Assembly: GCA_029339505.1 (NCBI GenBank)
Contig: JAQISU010000345.1
Span: 2,926,219 to 2,990,218 of the forward strand
Direction: 5' to 3'
Source of the DNA: Unio delphinus
Lineage: Eukaryota; Mollusca; Bivalvia; Unionida; Unionidae
DNA: 64,000 bases
The position numbers and the translations under genes were made by a program. The notes under the pieces are model-generated. The model was not told the origin of the DNA and searched no databases. It saw nothing but the letters and a program-made list of their open reading frames with translations. Positions 56,033 through 63,791 of the stretch are shown here, piece after piece. Position 1 is the first letter of the stretch; each line of letters opens with the position of its first letter.

Positions 56033-56764
56033 TTATGTCGACGAGGAGGACGTGTACACGACAGGTCCTCCGTCTTGACACCAGTCGTGAAACAAATCGG
56101 TACGAAATCGCAAATAATCAGGGGTAGTGGGTTTTAAATCCACGAGTAAATAGGCGTGTGGCGTTTGAGTGGCATCATCGTACGCATGAGTTAGCCAAGG
56201 TGTTCCTAACTGTTTGGCTAAAACTTGCACTTGTGATTTATCTCGAGGACTTTTAAACAAGACCACGTAATGAGCATTGAGACTAATGGTACGATGGGCT
56301 TTACTTTGTTGAAATAAATTTTGCGTAATGTAAATGACACTGGCATTACGATGATGCCCTTTACGTGTAAACCATAGTTTAATTTCTTCTTCGTCTTCTC
56401 CTAACATGTCGTCAAAAATAACCCAATGAGTTTGACTAGGGTCAGACACGATCCCCTCGTCTTCTTTAGGAATGCCTGCTACAAACACAATGGAATCACC
56501 TTGACTTTCTTGCAAGAGGCTGTATGCCGATTGCCACTCTTTGTAACACCACACGATGCGTTGAGGTGGACGATCGATCAAATGATGTTTATGTTCGATC
56601 AAACGTTTGACAAATTCGGTTTTGCCTGAACCGCTCGGTCCAGCAATTAACATGTTAAAAGGATGACGAAGATACAAGGCTTTCCAACTAGCCTGATCTA
56701 AGTGTTCGTCAATGACTTTGAATGTGGAGGAGGAAGGAGTAGTAGAAAGAGTAGAGTGAGCCAT
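56033..56764 (-). CDS. FtsK/HerA-type genome-packaging ATPase
   Basis: 243 residues from the Met at 56764. Walker A is GPSGSGKTEF; Walker B is HWVIFDDML; the downstream VIYITQNLFQQ fits the sensor Gln/Asn of the A32-like packaging ATPases. Polintons and large DNA viruses use this motor to load DNA into capsids. The frame is open to 56806, but the TATA box at 56816-56823 would place transcription start near 56790, so the downstream Met (MAHSTLS) is the probable start. Confidence 0.93.
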   Translation of the reverse strand: MAHSTLSTTPSSSTFKVIDEHLDQASWKALYLRHPFNMLIAGPSGSGKTEFVKRLIEHKHHLIDRPPQRIVWCYKEWQSAYSLLQESQGDSIVFVAGIPKEDEGIVSDPSQTHWVIFDDMLGEDEEEIKLWFTRKGHHRNASVIYITQNLFQQSKAHRTISLNAHYVVLFKSPRDKSQVQVLAKQLGTPWLTHAYDDATQTPHAYLLVDLKPTTPDYLRFRTDLFHDWCQDGGPVVYTSSSST

Positions 56765-56815
56765 AGTCGTGTAGTGGTATGTCAGTATTGACACAAAAAC
56801 AGACAAGACAAGAGG

Positions 56816-56823
56816 TTTTTATA
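56816..56823 (-). promoter_or_regulatory. TATA box GTATAAAAACC
   Basis: TATAAAAA on the minus strand, followed by the same ACC as at 56002-56009. Confidence 0.65.
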
Positions 56824-56839
56824 CTTTTTTCAAGACAAG

Positions 56840-56845
56840 TTTATT
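56840..56845 (-). terminator. AATAAA polyadenylation signal
   Basis: AATAAA on the minus strand 11 nt after the stop of the gene at 56857 and just before the ATPase promoter; a compact poly(A) site for the genes to the right. Confidence 0.65.
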
Positions 56846-56856
56846 TCAATGCATGT

Positions 56857-57219
56857 TTAAATTCGAACAACACGAAAACATAAAAGCCAAATAGATAAAT
56901 ACAGGAATAATATACCTAGGCAAACGATCAAAGTGGCATATAAACAAGTCACTGTACAACGTGGTTTGGGTAACGAAGGTGTCCTAGAGGTAGTATGTAA
57001 TGTTCTTATAGTCTCCTCTACAGGGGGTATAGTCACATACGTGTCTTCTCTAAAGGGTCTTTGTGGGGAAATGTCCATGACAGTTTTGTCTTGAACAGAA
57101 GGATTGTCTTGGGTGCCAGATTTTTCTTCTTCTTCTTCTTCTGGTACTGTTACTAACACAGGTTTAAAAGTGACTTTTTTCACTCGACGATGCATTTTAG
57201 GAACACAACGCTTGGGCAT
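56857..57219 (-). CDS. Tail-anchored membrane protein
   Basis: 120 residues from the Met at 57219 (MPKRCVPKMHRRVKKVTF). An acidic EEEEEE run follows, then TVMDISPQRPFREDTYVTIP, and a single C-terminal hydrophobic helix VTCLYATLIVCLGILFLYLS with IWLLC. This fits a C-terminally anchored membrane protein. It overlaps the gene at 57197 by 23 nt, which supports the internal start over 57300. No family recognised. Confidence 0.65.
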   Translation of the reverse strand: MPKRCVPKMHRRVKKVTFKPVLVTVPEEEEEEKSGTQDNPSVQDKTVMDISPQRPFREDTYVTIPPVEETIRTLHTTSRTPSLPKPRCTVTCLYATLIVCLGILFLYLSIWLLCFRVVRI

Positions 57220-57445
57220 AATGGGATACTTCGTTTGTCCAAGCCTCAAAATCCCAACTTTTCCAGTCACGTACATCTGTCCAATGAGGGTGTAAATCAC
57301 AAGCTACACACACATCTTCGTACACTGCTTCCGTACGTAAAAGTTGACGAATCTTTTTTTCTTGGAAAGGTCGAGATGTATCCAGATGAAAGCGTAAGGC
57401 TTTGAACAGAATAAGTCTCTCGTGGACATTTAAAGGAACCACCAT
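57197..57445 (-). CDS. Small Trp-rich protein, unknown
   Basis: 82 residues: VPLNVHERLILFKALRFHLD, KKIRQLLRTEAVYEDVC, ACDLHPHWTDVRDWKSWDFE. There is no signal or membrane helix. It is the middle of a tight cluster of small genes, 6 bp after the stop of the gene at 57452. Unrecognised. Confidence 0.55.
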   Translation of the reverse strand: MVVPLNVHERLILFKALRFHLDTSRPFQEKKIRQLLRTEAVYEDVCVACDLHPHWTDVRDWKSWDFEAWTNEVSHYAQALCS

Positions 57446-57451
57446 ACTGTC

Positions 57452-57670
57452 TTATTTTTTTGATAGGTAGTGTTCGTAAAGTGTCCACAAGGAATCGGCA
57501 GGTAAACGAAATCCCAGAAAGCAAGTCACTAAAACACACACGACACGTCGACCCCAATTCATAGGGTATAGTTCTTGCAATAAGTGTTCGTAATCTTTCA
57601 CCGTGTGAATCTTCTCATTGATATCCTTCCACGGAATCTGTTGGATCACCAATGATAAAGGTTGTGGCAT
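57452..57670 (-). CDS. Small protein with hydrophobic segment, unknown
   Basis: 72 residues; a hydrophobic stretch RRVVCVLVTCFLGFRLP (about 41-57) may be one membrane helix. A GTATAAAAG box lies at 57680-57687, only about 17 nt from the start, so the mRNA leader would be extremely short or initiation is elsewhere. Unrecognised. Confidence 0.5.
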   Translation of the reverse strand: MPQPLSLVIQQIPWKDINEKIHTVKDYEHLLQELYPMNWGRRVVCVLVTCFLGFRLPADSLWTLYEHYLSKK

Positions 57671-57679
57671 GGTTGTTCT

Positions 57680-57687
57680 CTTTTATA
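57680..57687 (-). promoter_or_regulatory. TATA box GTATAAAAG
   Basis: Lies in the 34-bp gap between the genes at 57705 and 57670. Confidence 0.55.
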
Positions 57688-57704
57688 CTTCTTTAGGTCA
57701 AAGA

Positions 57705-58088
57705 TTACAAGTGTAGATTCAACTCAGAATTAAACACAGAATTAAATTTGCACAAAAAGCGAAAGTGATTAATATAACGTGTAATTTCGTCCCACTGCCA
57801 TTCAGGGTAACGGTTAAGAAGGATCAAAGTATCTTCAGAGGTAAACGTAGTAAATTGGTAACAGAGCAAAAAAATACCCTTGATCCAGAGAAATCTAACA
57901 CGTTGGTTAATTTTTGTCACTTTCCTCTTGTGAATTTCACGACACAAAAGTTCTACAGTCACCCCTTGAGATTTTTCTTTAGCAAGGCCTTGCCAAACGT
58001 CCTTGTAGATCTTCTCTTGCAATTCGTAGGGTAATCCTTGAATATTATGTTTTATATTATATACTGGTCTAGGTGTGTTACACGACAT
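57705..58088 (-). CDS. Small protein with LPxELQxKIY start, unknown
   Basis: 127 residues. IQGLPYELQEKIYKDVWQGL near the N terminus has the LPxEL...I pattern that begins F-box-like motifs, but the rest (basic EIHKRKVTKINQRVRFLW, aromatic ITRYINHFRFLCKF) does not let me assign a domain. It lies 12 bp after the BIR gene and could be its functional partner. Confidence 0.5.
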   Translation of the reverse strand: MSCNTPRPVYNIKHNIQGLPYELQEKIYKDVWQGLAKEKSQGVTVELLCREIHKRKVTKINQRVRFLWIKGIFLLCYQFTTFTSEDTLILLNRYPEWQWDEITRYINHFRFLCKFNSVFNSELNLHL

Positions 58089-58100
58089 GGAGTAGTAGTG

Positions 58101-58766
58101 TCACTTCCAATCATTAGGTCCCACTAAAGGTAGGTATTGACAATTCGGAGACCATCGAGCATGTTCCAGGTAAGCGGAATCTTTCTGTTCCCACTCGTAA
58201 ATGGATACACCACAACTGAAACACTTGACTTTATCCCCTTCGCCCAAGTAGAAAAATCCGGCTCTGGCTAATTCTTCAGGAGTTGGTCCAGGCAGATATT
58301 TTGGCCATTTATCTTTGAAGGTTTGAAATCGACTTTTAAAGTGGCAGTATTCAGGCAAACTCGTCGGGAACGAATATTCGACTCTCCTTACTTCTGTTCG
58401 ATGCAGGTACGGTGAAATTCCTAGGAGTCCACGATAACGTGTCGCACCGCTTTCGCATCCCTCAGGTTTGACACGCACAGCATCACTTTCCAGGGTAGAT
58501 ATAGGGGTAGTAGTCATAGCAAAGTTCCTACGATATCCTGCTGAATCGCTAACGTCACAGAGCCTGGCATCACTACAATCGTAAGGTTCACCATCGCACT
58601 CTGTAACGCAATTACAGTGCATACCGCAAGGACACTTACAGTTTCCTTCCGGACAACTTCCGTTGCAATGCATAGGTCTTATCCATCCAGTACTTTTCAC
58701 ACTCTGGAAAGGTACATTTGTTTTACAATCCCCAAACTTGAATGATGTCTGTTTAAATGGATTCAT
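58101..58766 (-). CDS. BIR-domain (IAP-type) protein with metallothionein-like Cys cluster
   Basis: 221 residues. The BIR domain lies at about 144-212: SRFQTFKDKW, LARAGFFYLGEGDKVKCFSC (Cys182, Cys185), YEWEQKDSAYLEHARWSPNC (His202, Cys209), giving the exact CX2CX16HX6C zinc pattern. No RING follows. The N-terminal region has a dense cluster (Cys34, 38, 43, 45, 47, 51, 53, 57) with CXC pairs as in CKCPCGMHCNC, like metallothioneins. BIR proteins of IAP type block caspases; in a Maverick this would keep the host cell alive. Capture from a host gene is likely. The start Met is 36 nt after the PolB stop. Confidence 0.9.
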   Translation of the reverse strand: MNPFKQTSFKFGDCKTNVPFQSVKSTGWIRPMHCNGSCPEGNCKCPCGMHCNCVTECDGEPYDCSDARLCDVSDSAGYRRNFAMTTTPISTLESDAVRVKPEGCESGATRYRGLLGISPYLHRTEVRRVEYSFPTSLPEYCHFKSRFQTFKDKWPKYLPGPTPEELARAGFFYLGEGDKVKCFSCGVSIYEWEQKDSAYLEHARWSPNCQYLPLVGPNDWK

Positions 58767-58801
58767 CTTCTTTTCGCTGGGTCGTTGTAGTGATAAATAA
58801 A

Positions 58802-61800
58802 CTATTGATCGTGGACGATGTCCCTTTTTATATGCTGCCCGATTTCGATGTGACCGTACGGTAGAGTGAAGTGATTGGGAAGTCGTACTCTCTTTTGGTA
58901 CACGATTTGGTAGACTTTTTCCAAAGGTCGGCTAACGATTTGGTGTGTGGGTAAACGGACAATCTTGTGCGGTTCGTGGGTAGTCACTTGAAACGTTTCA
59001 TCCTGTCCCGACTGTAAGGCTTCTTGAAGCACGTCAAAGTTCACCACTTGACTGGTGCGATAATTAAGAGTCAATCCTTTCACTTTACATTTGGTGTGCA
59101 TTTTTCCTTGGGGGTCTCGGTATTCGTAGCCGTAATTTTTAGGACCGCCACTTGCAAAACTTAGAATCTTGTCGTCGGGATGTTCATCGGTCCAGGCTCC
59201 TAAACGGTCTCCTTCGATAACAGGGTTACAATCGTTCGGTCGGTGAATGTAGATGCAACTGTCTGTGTCAAAATACAACACGCGATCTCCTAACAGTTCT
59301 AACACTTCGTACAATTTTAAGCGAGCGTGGGCTGTCACGTAAGCCGCAATGATGACATTTCCAAATTTGTCGGCTTCTACAAAGTCTAGTTCTTCTTCGT
59401 AATTGACTAAGATCAAGTCCTCACGAATGACGTCCACGTGTTTGATGACTTTGGTTGGGTCGTGAATCATCTGGAAGTAGCGAGACGGCTCGGACAAATA
59501 CTCCGTCTTGGGTAAAGATGGACGTTGTGCCATTTTACCCCACAAACAATTGAGCATCACTTTGGCAAACGATCGCCTTCCTTCATTTTTCTCGATGTGG
59601 TCTAAAGTGATACCTTCCTGCTCCCGATATTTTTCTTTGAATATCTTTTGGTCTTCGGGAGTGTGACACCAGGAAGGATAGCCACTAGCTTCTTGTTTTA
59701 GTTTTAAAAAGGCATCCACGTAGTCTGCAAAAATACCTTTCTGTCTCTCGTCGTCCTTGCAGTATTGTTGTGTTTTGGGAAAGTGGTAAATTTCGTACAC
59801 TTCTAACAGTTGGTATCCCATGTCCAGAGCTTTAAACAATTCCACACTCACCCACGTTCCTGTCAAGGTACGTTCTTCCTGAGTGTGATGACAAGGTTGG
59901 TCTTGGTTGCACGTTTCAGCACATGTGCGACACAAAGGAAACATCAGTTTTCCTTGGCAATGGTGAGGTAAAACGGGATGGTACAAGTCTGTGGGTGGTA
60001 AGACTTTACACTTGATCAATCCTTCGTACTGACGAATGTGGTCCAAATCAATGTGTTCTGTCATCAATTCTGGATGCCCTACGGGAAAGTGACAATATTT
60101 GCACACGTACGGATACAACGAACACACGTCCAAGTATTTGATTTCTTCTTCTCCCTTCTCCTCGTCCGCTTGGTACAGTAAACAGGTAGCATTCGTTCGT
60201 CCTCCGTACAAACTATCCCGTGGGTTTAGGGGGTCCACCCACTTGTAACTTTCTACGATGCGTTTAAACTCGGGATCAGTTTTCAAACGCTGATCGTACT
60301 CGTGTTCCCACATTTCCACTACCTGGTATCCTTGTTGTTCTAACTTCAAACGTCGTTGACACGTGGTCTGGTACAAATCTTCCATAGTTCGTTGTAAAAA
60401 CTGATTTTTGATGTCACGCTGAGGGTAGCACATAGGACATCCGTGAAATAAGCATCCGTTAAACTCGTACACGATCTGAGGGTTTTCTAAGTCCCAACCA
60501 TCCACTGAATACGTTCCAATAATCTTTTCGCCTCCTCCGTTGCGAGCGTATTGGATCCATTTGTCTTCCTTGTCGCACAAGTAATGGAGCCAGCGCAGGG
60601 CTTTGACTGAGTATTGACGTTTAACAAAGTTCGTCGTTTGAGGACTGATGACCGCTAGAGTATTTTCAGGCATAAAGCGTTTTCGGTACACTAAAGAACA
60701 CGCTTTGGCAATGGTACAAGCTTCTTTCAAAGGATCGATCCCTCCGTACTCCATGAACAATTCTCGAAATTTTCCACAGCAACGTCGTAAAATGTCCACG
60801 TCAGATCGACAGTACTTTAACATTTCTTCTTGAAAGTCAAAAAGGTCCGAGGCATGAGTCTGGTACCAAGCGAAGAAAGCTTCTCGTTGTTCGGTACGCA
60901 TGTTGTCAGGGTCGTAATAGTGAGCCTCCGGCAAATGGGGTAGAACGGCATATTGATTGGCTTCGGTATTGAAAAAGTGTGGAAAATAACCTTTAGCCAT
61001 TTCTGGCATACCAAACGTTTTAGGCATGCGACTCAATGGCATGGCCAAGTAACACATCGAATCTTTAAACTGTACTTGTCCTACTTGCATAGAAATGATT
61101 TTAGCTCCGTTCAAAGTCACTTGAGGTCGTTCGGTACATTGTTCCGCATAGTATCTGAGCAGAAATTGCCCATCGTATCCCGAAAAATTGTGAGCCATGA
61201 CCGTAGCATGGCAATGACAATTACCGTAACGTTCGATATCTTCTGTACTCCACGTTTCGTCAATGGGGTTTAAGATCCATCGGGCAAACTTGGCTAACGT
61301 GTTTGACCCTCGAAAGATTTTTTCACGTCCTCCAGGAATCTTGTTGCAGTGAGGGCAATAACTAAAGATAGGTTCTTGGATGCACTGTTCGCACGCACGG
61401 TGAGCTACGCAGAAATTGGGAATGTGAATACCGGTTTCTTGCATGCATTCGAAATCAAAAAAGATAAAATTCCCTTTCTTCTGGGTATCTTCTGAATGGG
61501 GTTGGTATTTTTGAATGAAGCATTCGTGTTCCAAGTCCACGATTTGGTGACAAATGTGACATCGTTTCTTCCCTCGACAAACGTGAAACTTGGCACTATT
61601 GGTACGTATGTCTTGTCCACAAGTAGGGCACAATCTCAGAAGTTGACAAGTGTTTTTCTGCTGTGAACCTTGCATCTTCAAATGTTGTTGGTAACAGGTA
61701 GGACTGACAAAAGTGCGCTGACACACAGGGCAATGCACTCTTTCTTTTCCTTGGTCCAGACAAGGTTGTGAGGCTAAACATCCCTCACATTTTGATCCAC

Positions 61801-62875
61801 AATGTTTGTGTTGTTCTCGATTGTTATAACCATAGTCACATTTTTCACAGTAGTAACCGTATCCCAGGAATCCAGTGATACTGGTAATGGTATCAAAATG
61901 ACCATCGTGATGATAGACGTGAATGTATTTTCCGTCTTTGAAATCGTGGCCTCGAAACAAAAGAGGTCCACGCACTTCTTGAGGGTGTACTTTCAAGGTG
62001 TAACGTGGAGCCAAGACGTCTTGTAATTGTTGCATTTCTGGAATGCCACAAGGAGTGTCTTTGGATATCCCTGCTTGCTGTAACAGGAGTTCTGCTTCAC
62101 TTCGTTGTTTGGCTCGGCCCGATCGTTGAATAGTTTTCCAGGCTCTTTTCCATTCTACCGTGTCGTTCTTGTTGGCATACGTTCGTCCCACGACGACAGC
62201 ACGGGCTAAACACATCTGGTCTTGAGGATTGTTAATTCGGACGAGACTTAGTTTGGTGCTGCGAAGGCTGTCGACCAATAATACTTTTTTGCGTCCTGTC
62301 CCCTGGGGAAGAGACACGTGGGTTATGAACAGTGTGGCTTTTCCATCGTCAATGTGAAACTTGTCATTGGATTGTTGCACATGTTGAATTTTGTCAATGA
62401 CTTTAGAAGGTGTCAGTTCTGATGGACTAGTAAATTCGATCCAAACGGGAGACTTTAAATTATCGTGATGAATAGAAAGTCTCAAGCGATCGTCTTCTTT
62501 GGCTTGACATTGCTGTTTCAGTGCAGTTAACACAGAATCCCACACCTCAGTAATGAACCCTTCTGTATTCTCCAAAGGTACATTGGACTTGAAATCTTTA
62601 AACTTTACGGCATACGTGTAAGCCGTTGTTCTAAATTTTCGAGAGGAACGCTTTTCTGTCTCTCGAATGTGATAGTAATTTTCAGGGTTAACTAAGGGTA
62701 GTGTACTTTGCTTGGACGTCGATTGCTTAGGTGTAAATTCGGGCTCACTCATGTCATCTTCAAAATCACTGGCATGAATTTGAGCCAAGACTTCAGCTAC
62801 TGTACTAGGCGATACATTACGTTTCTGTCTCTTACTGTCTTTTCCTTTCTCCACAGCATGATGTGACCTTTTCAT
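58802..62875 (-). CDS. Protein-primed family B DNA polymerase (PolB)
   Basis: 1357 residues, full-length for Mavericks. A long N-terminal region includes Cys/His clusters at about 343-452 (YYCEKCDYGY, CPVCQRTF, LCPTCGQDI, CHICHQIVDLEHEC). Exonuclease: IFFDFECM (Exo I, 473-476), VMAHNFSGYDGQFLL (Exo II), YCRSDVDIL (Exo III, about 688). Polymerase: EFNGCLFHGCPMCYP (about 804), DVCSLYPYVCKY (motif A), AKVMLNCLWGK (motif B, about 1104), LYFDTDSCIY (motif C, about 1201). All catalytic Asp residues are present. It replicates the element from protein primers. A TATATAGG-like box lies about 50 nt upstream, in a promoter region shared with the opposite gene. Confidence 0.97.
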   Translation of the reverse strand: MKRSHHAVEKGKDSKRQKRNVSPSTVAEVLAQIHASDFEDDMSEPEFTPKQSTSKQSTLPLVNPENYYHIRETEKRSSRKFRTTAYTYAVKFKDFKSNVPLENTEGFITEVWDSVLTALKQQCQAKEDDRLRLSIHHDNLKSPVWIEFTSPSELTPSKVIDKIQHVQQSNDKFHIDDGKATLFITHVSLPQGTGRKKVLLVDSLRSTKLSLVRINNPQDQMCLARAVVVGRTYANKNDTVEWKRAWKTIQRSGRAKQRSEAELLLQQAGISKDTPCGIPEMQQLQDVLAPRYTLKVHPQEVRGPLLFRGHDFKDGKYIHVYHHDGHFDTITSITGFLGYGYYCEKCDYGYNNREQHKHCGSKCEGCLASQPCLDQGKERVHCPVCQRTFVSPTCYQQHLKMQGSQQKNTCQLLRLCPTCGQDIRTNSAKFHVCRGKKRCHICHQIVDLEHECFIQKYQPHSEDTQKKGNFIFFDFECMQETGIHIPNFCVAHRACEQCIQEPIFSYCPHCNKIPGGREKIFRGSNTLAKFARWILNPIDETWSTEDIERYGNCHCHATVMAHNFSGYDGQFLLRYYAEQCTERPQVTLNGAKIISMQVGQVQFKDSMCYLAMPLSRMPKTFGMPEMAKGYFPHFFNTEANQYAVLPHLPEAHYYDPDNMRTEQREAFFAWYQTHASDLFDFQEEMLKYCRSDVDILRRCCGKFRELFMEYGGIDPLKEACTIAKACSLVYRKRFMPENTLAVISPQTTNFVKRQYSVKALRWLHYLCDKEDKWIQYARNGGGEKIIGTYSVDGWDLENPQIVYEFNGCLFHGCPMCYPQRDIKNQFLQRTMEDLYQTTCQRRLKLEQQGYQVVEMWEHEYDQRLKTDPEFKRIVESYKWVDPLNPRDSLYGGRTNATCLLYQADEEKGEEEIKYLDVCSLYPYVCKYCHFPVGHPELMTEHIDLDHIRQYEGLIKCKVLPPTDLYHPVLPHHCQGKLMFPLCRTCAETCNQDQPCHHTQEERTLTGTWVSVELFKALDMGYQLLEVYEIYHFPKTQQYCKDDERQKGIFADYVDAFLKLKQEASGYPSWCHTPEDQKIFKEKYREQEGITLDHIEKNEGRRSFAKVMLNCLWGKMAQRPSLPKTEYLSEPSRYFQMIHDPTKVIKHVDVIREDLILVNYEEELDFVEADKFGNVIIAAYVTAHARLKLYEVLELLGDRVLYFDTDSCIYIHRPNDCNPVIEGDRLGAWTDEHPDDKILSFASGGPKNYGYEYRDPQGKMHTKCKVKGLTLNYRTSQVVNFDVLQEALQSGQDETFQVTTHEPHKIVRLPTHQIVSRPLEKVYQIVYQKRVRLPNHFTLPYGHIEIGQHIKRDIVHDQ

Positions 62876-63010
62876 CTTGTCTGCAAAAAGTCAAATGACT
62901 ACCTTTTAAAGACCATAACCCCTATATATTCATGTTCGATCCGTGCATATATATAAAGGGTTAGTGTCTAACGGTTCAGTATTCCTTTCACTCTCACATT
63001 GACCAGAACG
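62876..63010. promoter_or_regulatory. Divergent promoter between PolB and the CCHC gene
   Basis: 135-bp head-to-head intergenic region. TATATATAAA (plus strand, 62948-62957) is 54 nt before the CCHC start at 63011; on the minus strand AATATATAGG (complement of 62921-62930) is about 46 nt before PolB. It is the only place in the element where transcription diverges. Confidence 0.7.
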
Positions 63011-63481
63011 ATGGAAGAACCTACACAAGTGGAACTTCTCATTAGAGCTTTACGTGGGGTCATACGAAAGTTTTCGTCAGACCAGCCGACAGCCTACTCT
63101 CCCTCCTATCGAGATAAAAGTCAAGATACTTGCTATATCTGTAAGAAGAAAGGACATTGGGCTACAGAATGTTCAGATCGTAACAAAAATAAAAAAGGCT
63201 ACAATAGAGACAAAAGTCAAGATACCTGTTATTATTGTAAAGAGAAAGGACATTGGTCTCCAAACTGCCCTAAGAAACAACAGGAGCAGGAGGAGGAGGA
63301 GGAGGTGGAGGAAGAGGAGGAGGAGGAGGAAAGAAATTCTGAACAGGAGGAGAAAGAGGTACCCTCCTCCAAGGAAGAACTCCGTCACGTTCACAAAAAC
63401 AAGAAAAGAAGACGAAACGAAAGTGAAGAGGAAGAAAAAAAAGCTGTGACAGTAAAGAAAATGAAAAAACAGAAAGAGTGA
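63011..63481 (+). CDS. Double CCHC zinc-knuckle protein with acidic and basic tail
   Basis: 156 residues from the ATG at 63011 (MEEPTQVELLIRALRG). Two zinc knuckles, CYICKKKGHWATEC and CYYCKEKGHWSPNC (CX2CX4HX4C), each preceded by RDKSQDT, so they arose by duplication. Then a long run of Glu and a Lys/Arg-rich C terminus (KNKKRRRNESEEEEKK). Zinc knuckles of this kind bind single-stranded nucleic acid, as in Gag and CNBP. It is the only rightward gene in the element, opposite PolB, which suggests an early or replication-related role. Confidence 0.85.
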   Translation: MEEPTQVELLIRALRGVIRKFSSDQPTAYSPSYRDKSQDTCYICKKKGHWATECSDRNKNKKGYNRDKSQDTCYYCKEKGHWSPNCPKKQQEQEEEEEVEEEEEEEERNSEQEEKEVPSSKEELRHVHKNKKRRRNESEEEEKKAVTVKKMKKQKE

Positions 63482-63563
63482 AACAGAAGAAAACCTATGA
63501 ACTTTTTTAAAGTGGTCTTGTGTTATGTTATGTTGTGATATTGAATTGTGTCGTTTGTACTAG

Positions 63564-63569
63564 AATAAA
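63564..63569 (+). terminator. AATAAA polyadenylation signal (CCHC gene)
   Basis: AATAAA on the plus strand in TACTAGAATAAACTAAAG. Confidence 0.7.
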
Positions 63570-63703
63570 CTAAAGAGAAAAAACGTAAGTGTCTCTTGGT
63601 TTTGATTTGATAGTATAATTACCTACACTCACACATTCATTCACTCACACGTATATCATGGGTTTTTAAAAACATAAAGGACTTTTGAGTTTTCATTGAA
63701 ATA

Positions 63704-63728
63704 GGCAATTGACATAGTATTTCTTTTC
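63704..63728. repeat. 25-bp direct repeat beyond stem-loop (pair with 46083-46107)
   Basis: Identical to 46083-46107; both lie just downstream (minus strand) of a histone-type stem-loop. Confidence 0.85.
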
Positions 63729-63742
63729 GAAATAATTGGAGT

Positions 63743-63758
63743 GGTCCTGAAAAGGACC
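63743..63758 (-). terminator. Histone-type 3' stem-loop (gene at 63792)
   Basis: Minus strand GGTCCTTTTCAGGACC with 5' flank ACCAAC and 3' flank ACTCC, then TTCGAAAAGAAATACT about 13 nt on. It starts 33 nt after the stop. Two stem pairs differ from the other copies by compensating changes (C-G to T-A), so the fold is conserved, not just the sequence. Confidence 0.85.
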
Positions 63759-63791
63759 GTTGGTGTTTTGTGTATTTAAAACAAAACAAAC

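Larger units (their letters stand above)
63482..63742. other. 3' region of the CCHC gene
   Basis: AATAAA at 63564-63569 lies about 83 nt after the CCHC stop, a normal poly(A) signal. The rest up to the next stem-loop is non-coding and includes the 25-bp repeat at 63704-63728. Confidence 0.7.

Noticed and set aside
61405..62026. Short frames within PolB on both strands
   Set aside because: Shadows of the 1357-codon polymerase frame.
39214..63758. Hairpins as simple rho-independent or transposon-end hairpins
   Set aside because: They lack a T-run, occur only after stop codons of one gene class, and have the flanks and loop of histone mRNA ends; bacterial-type termination does not apply in an animal genome.
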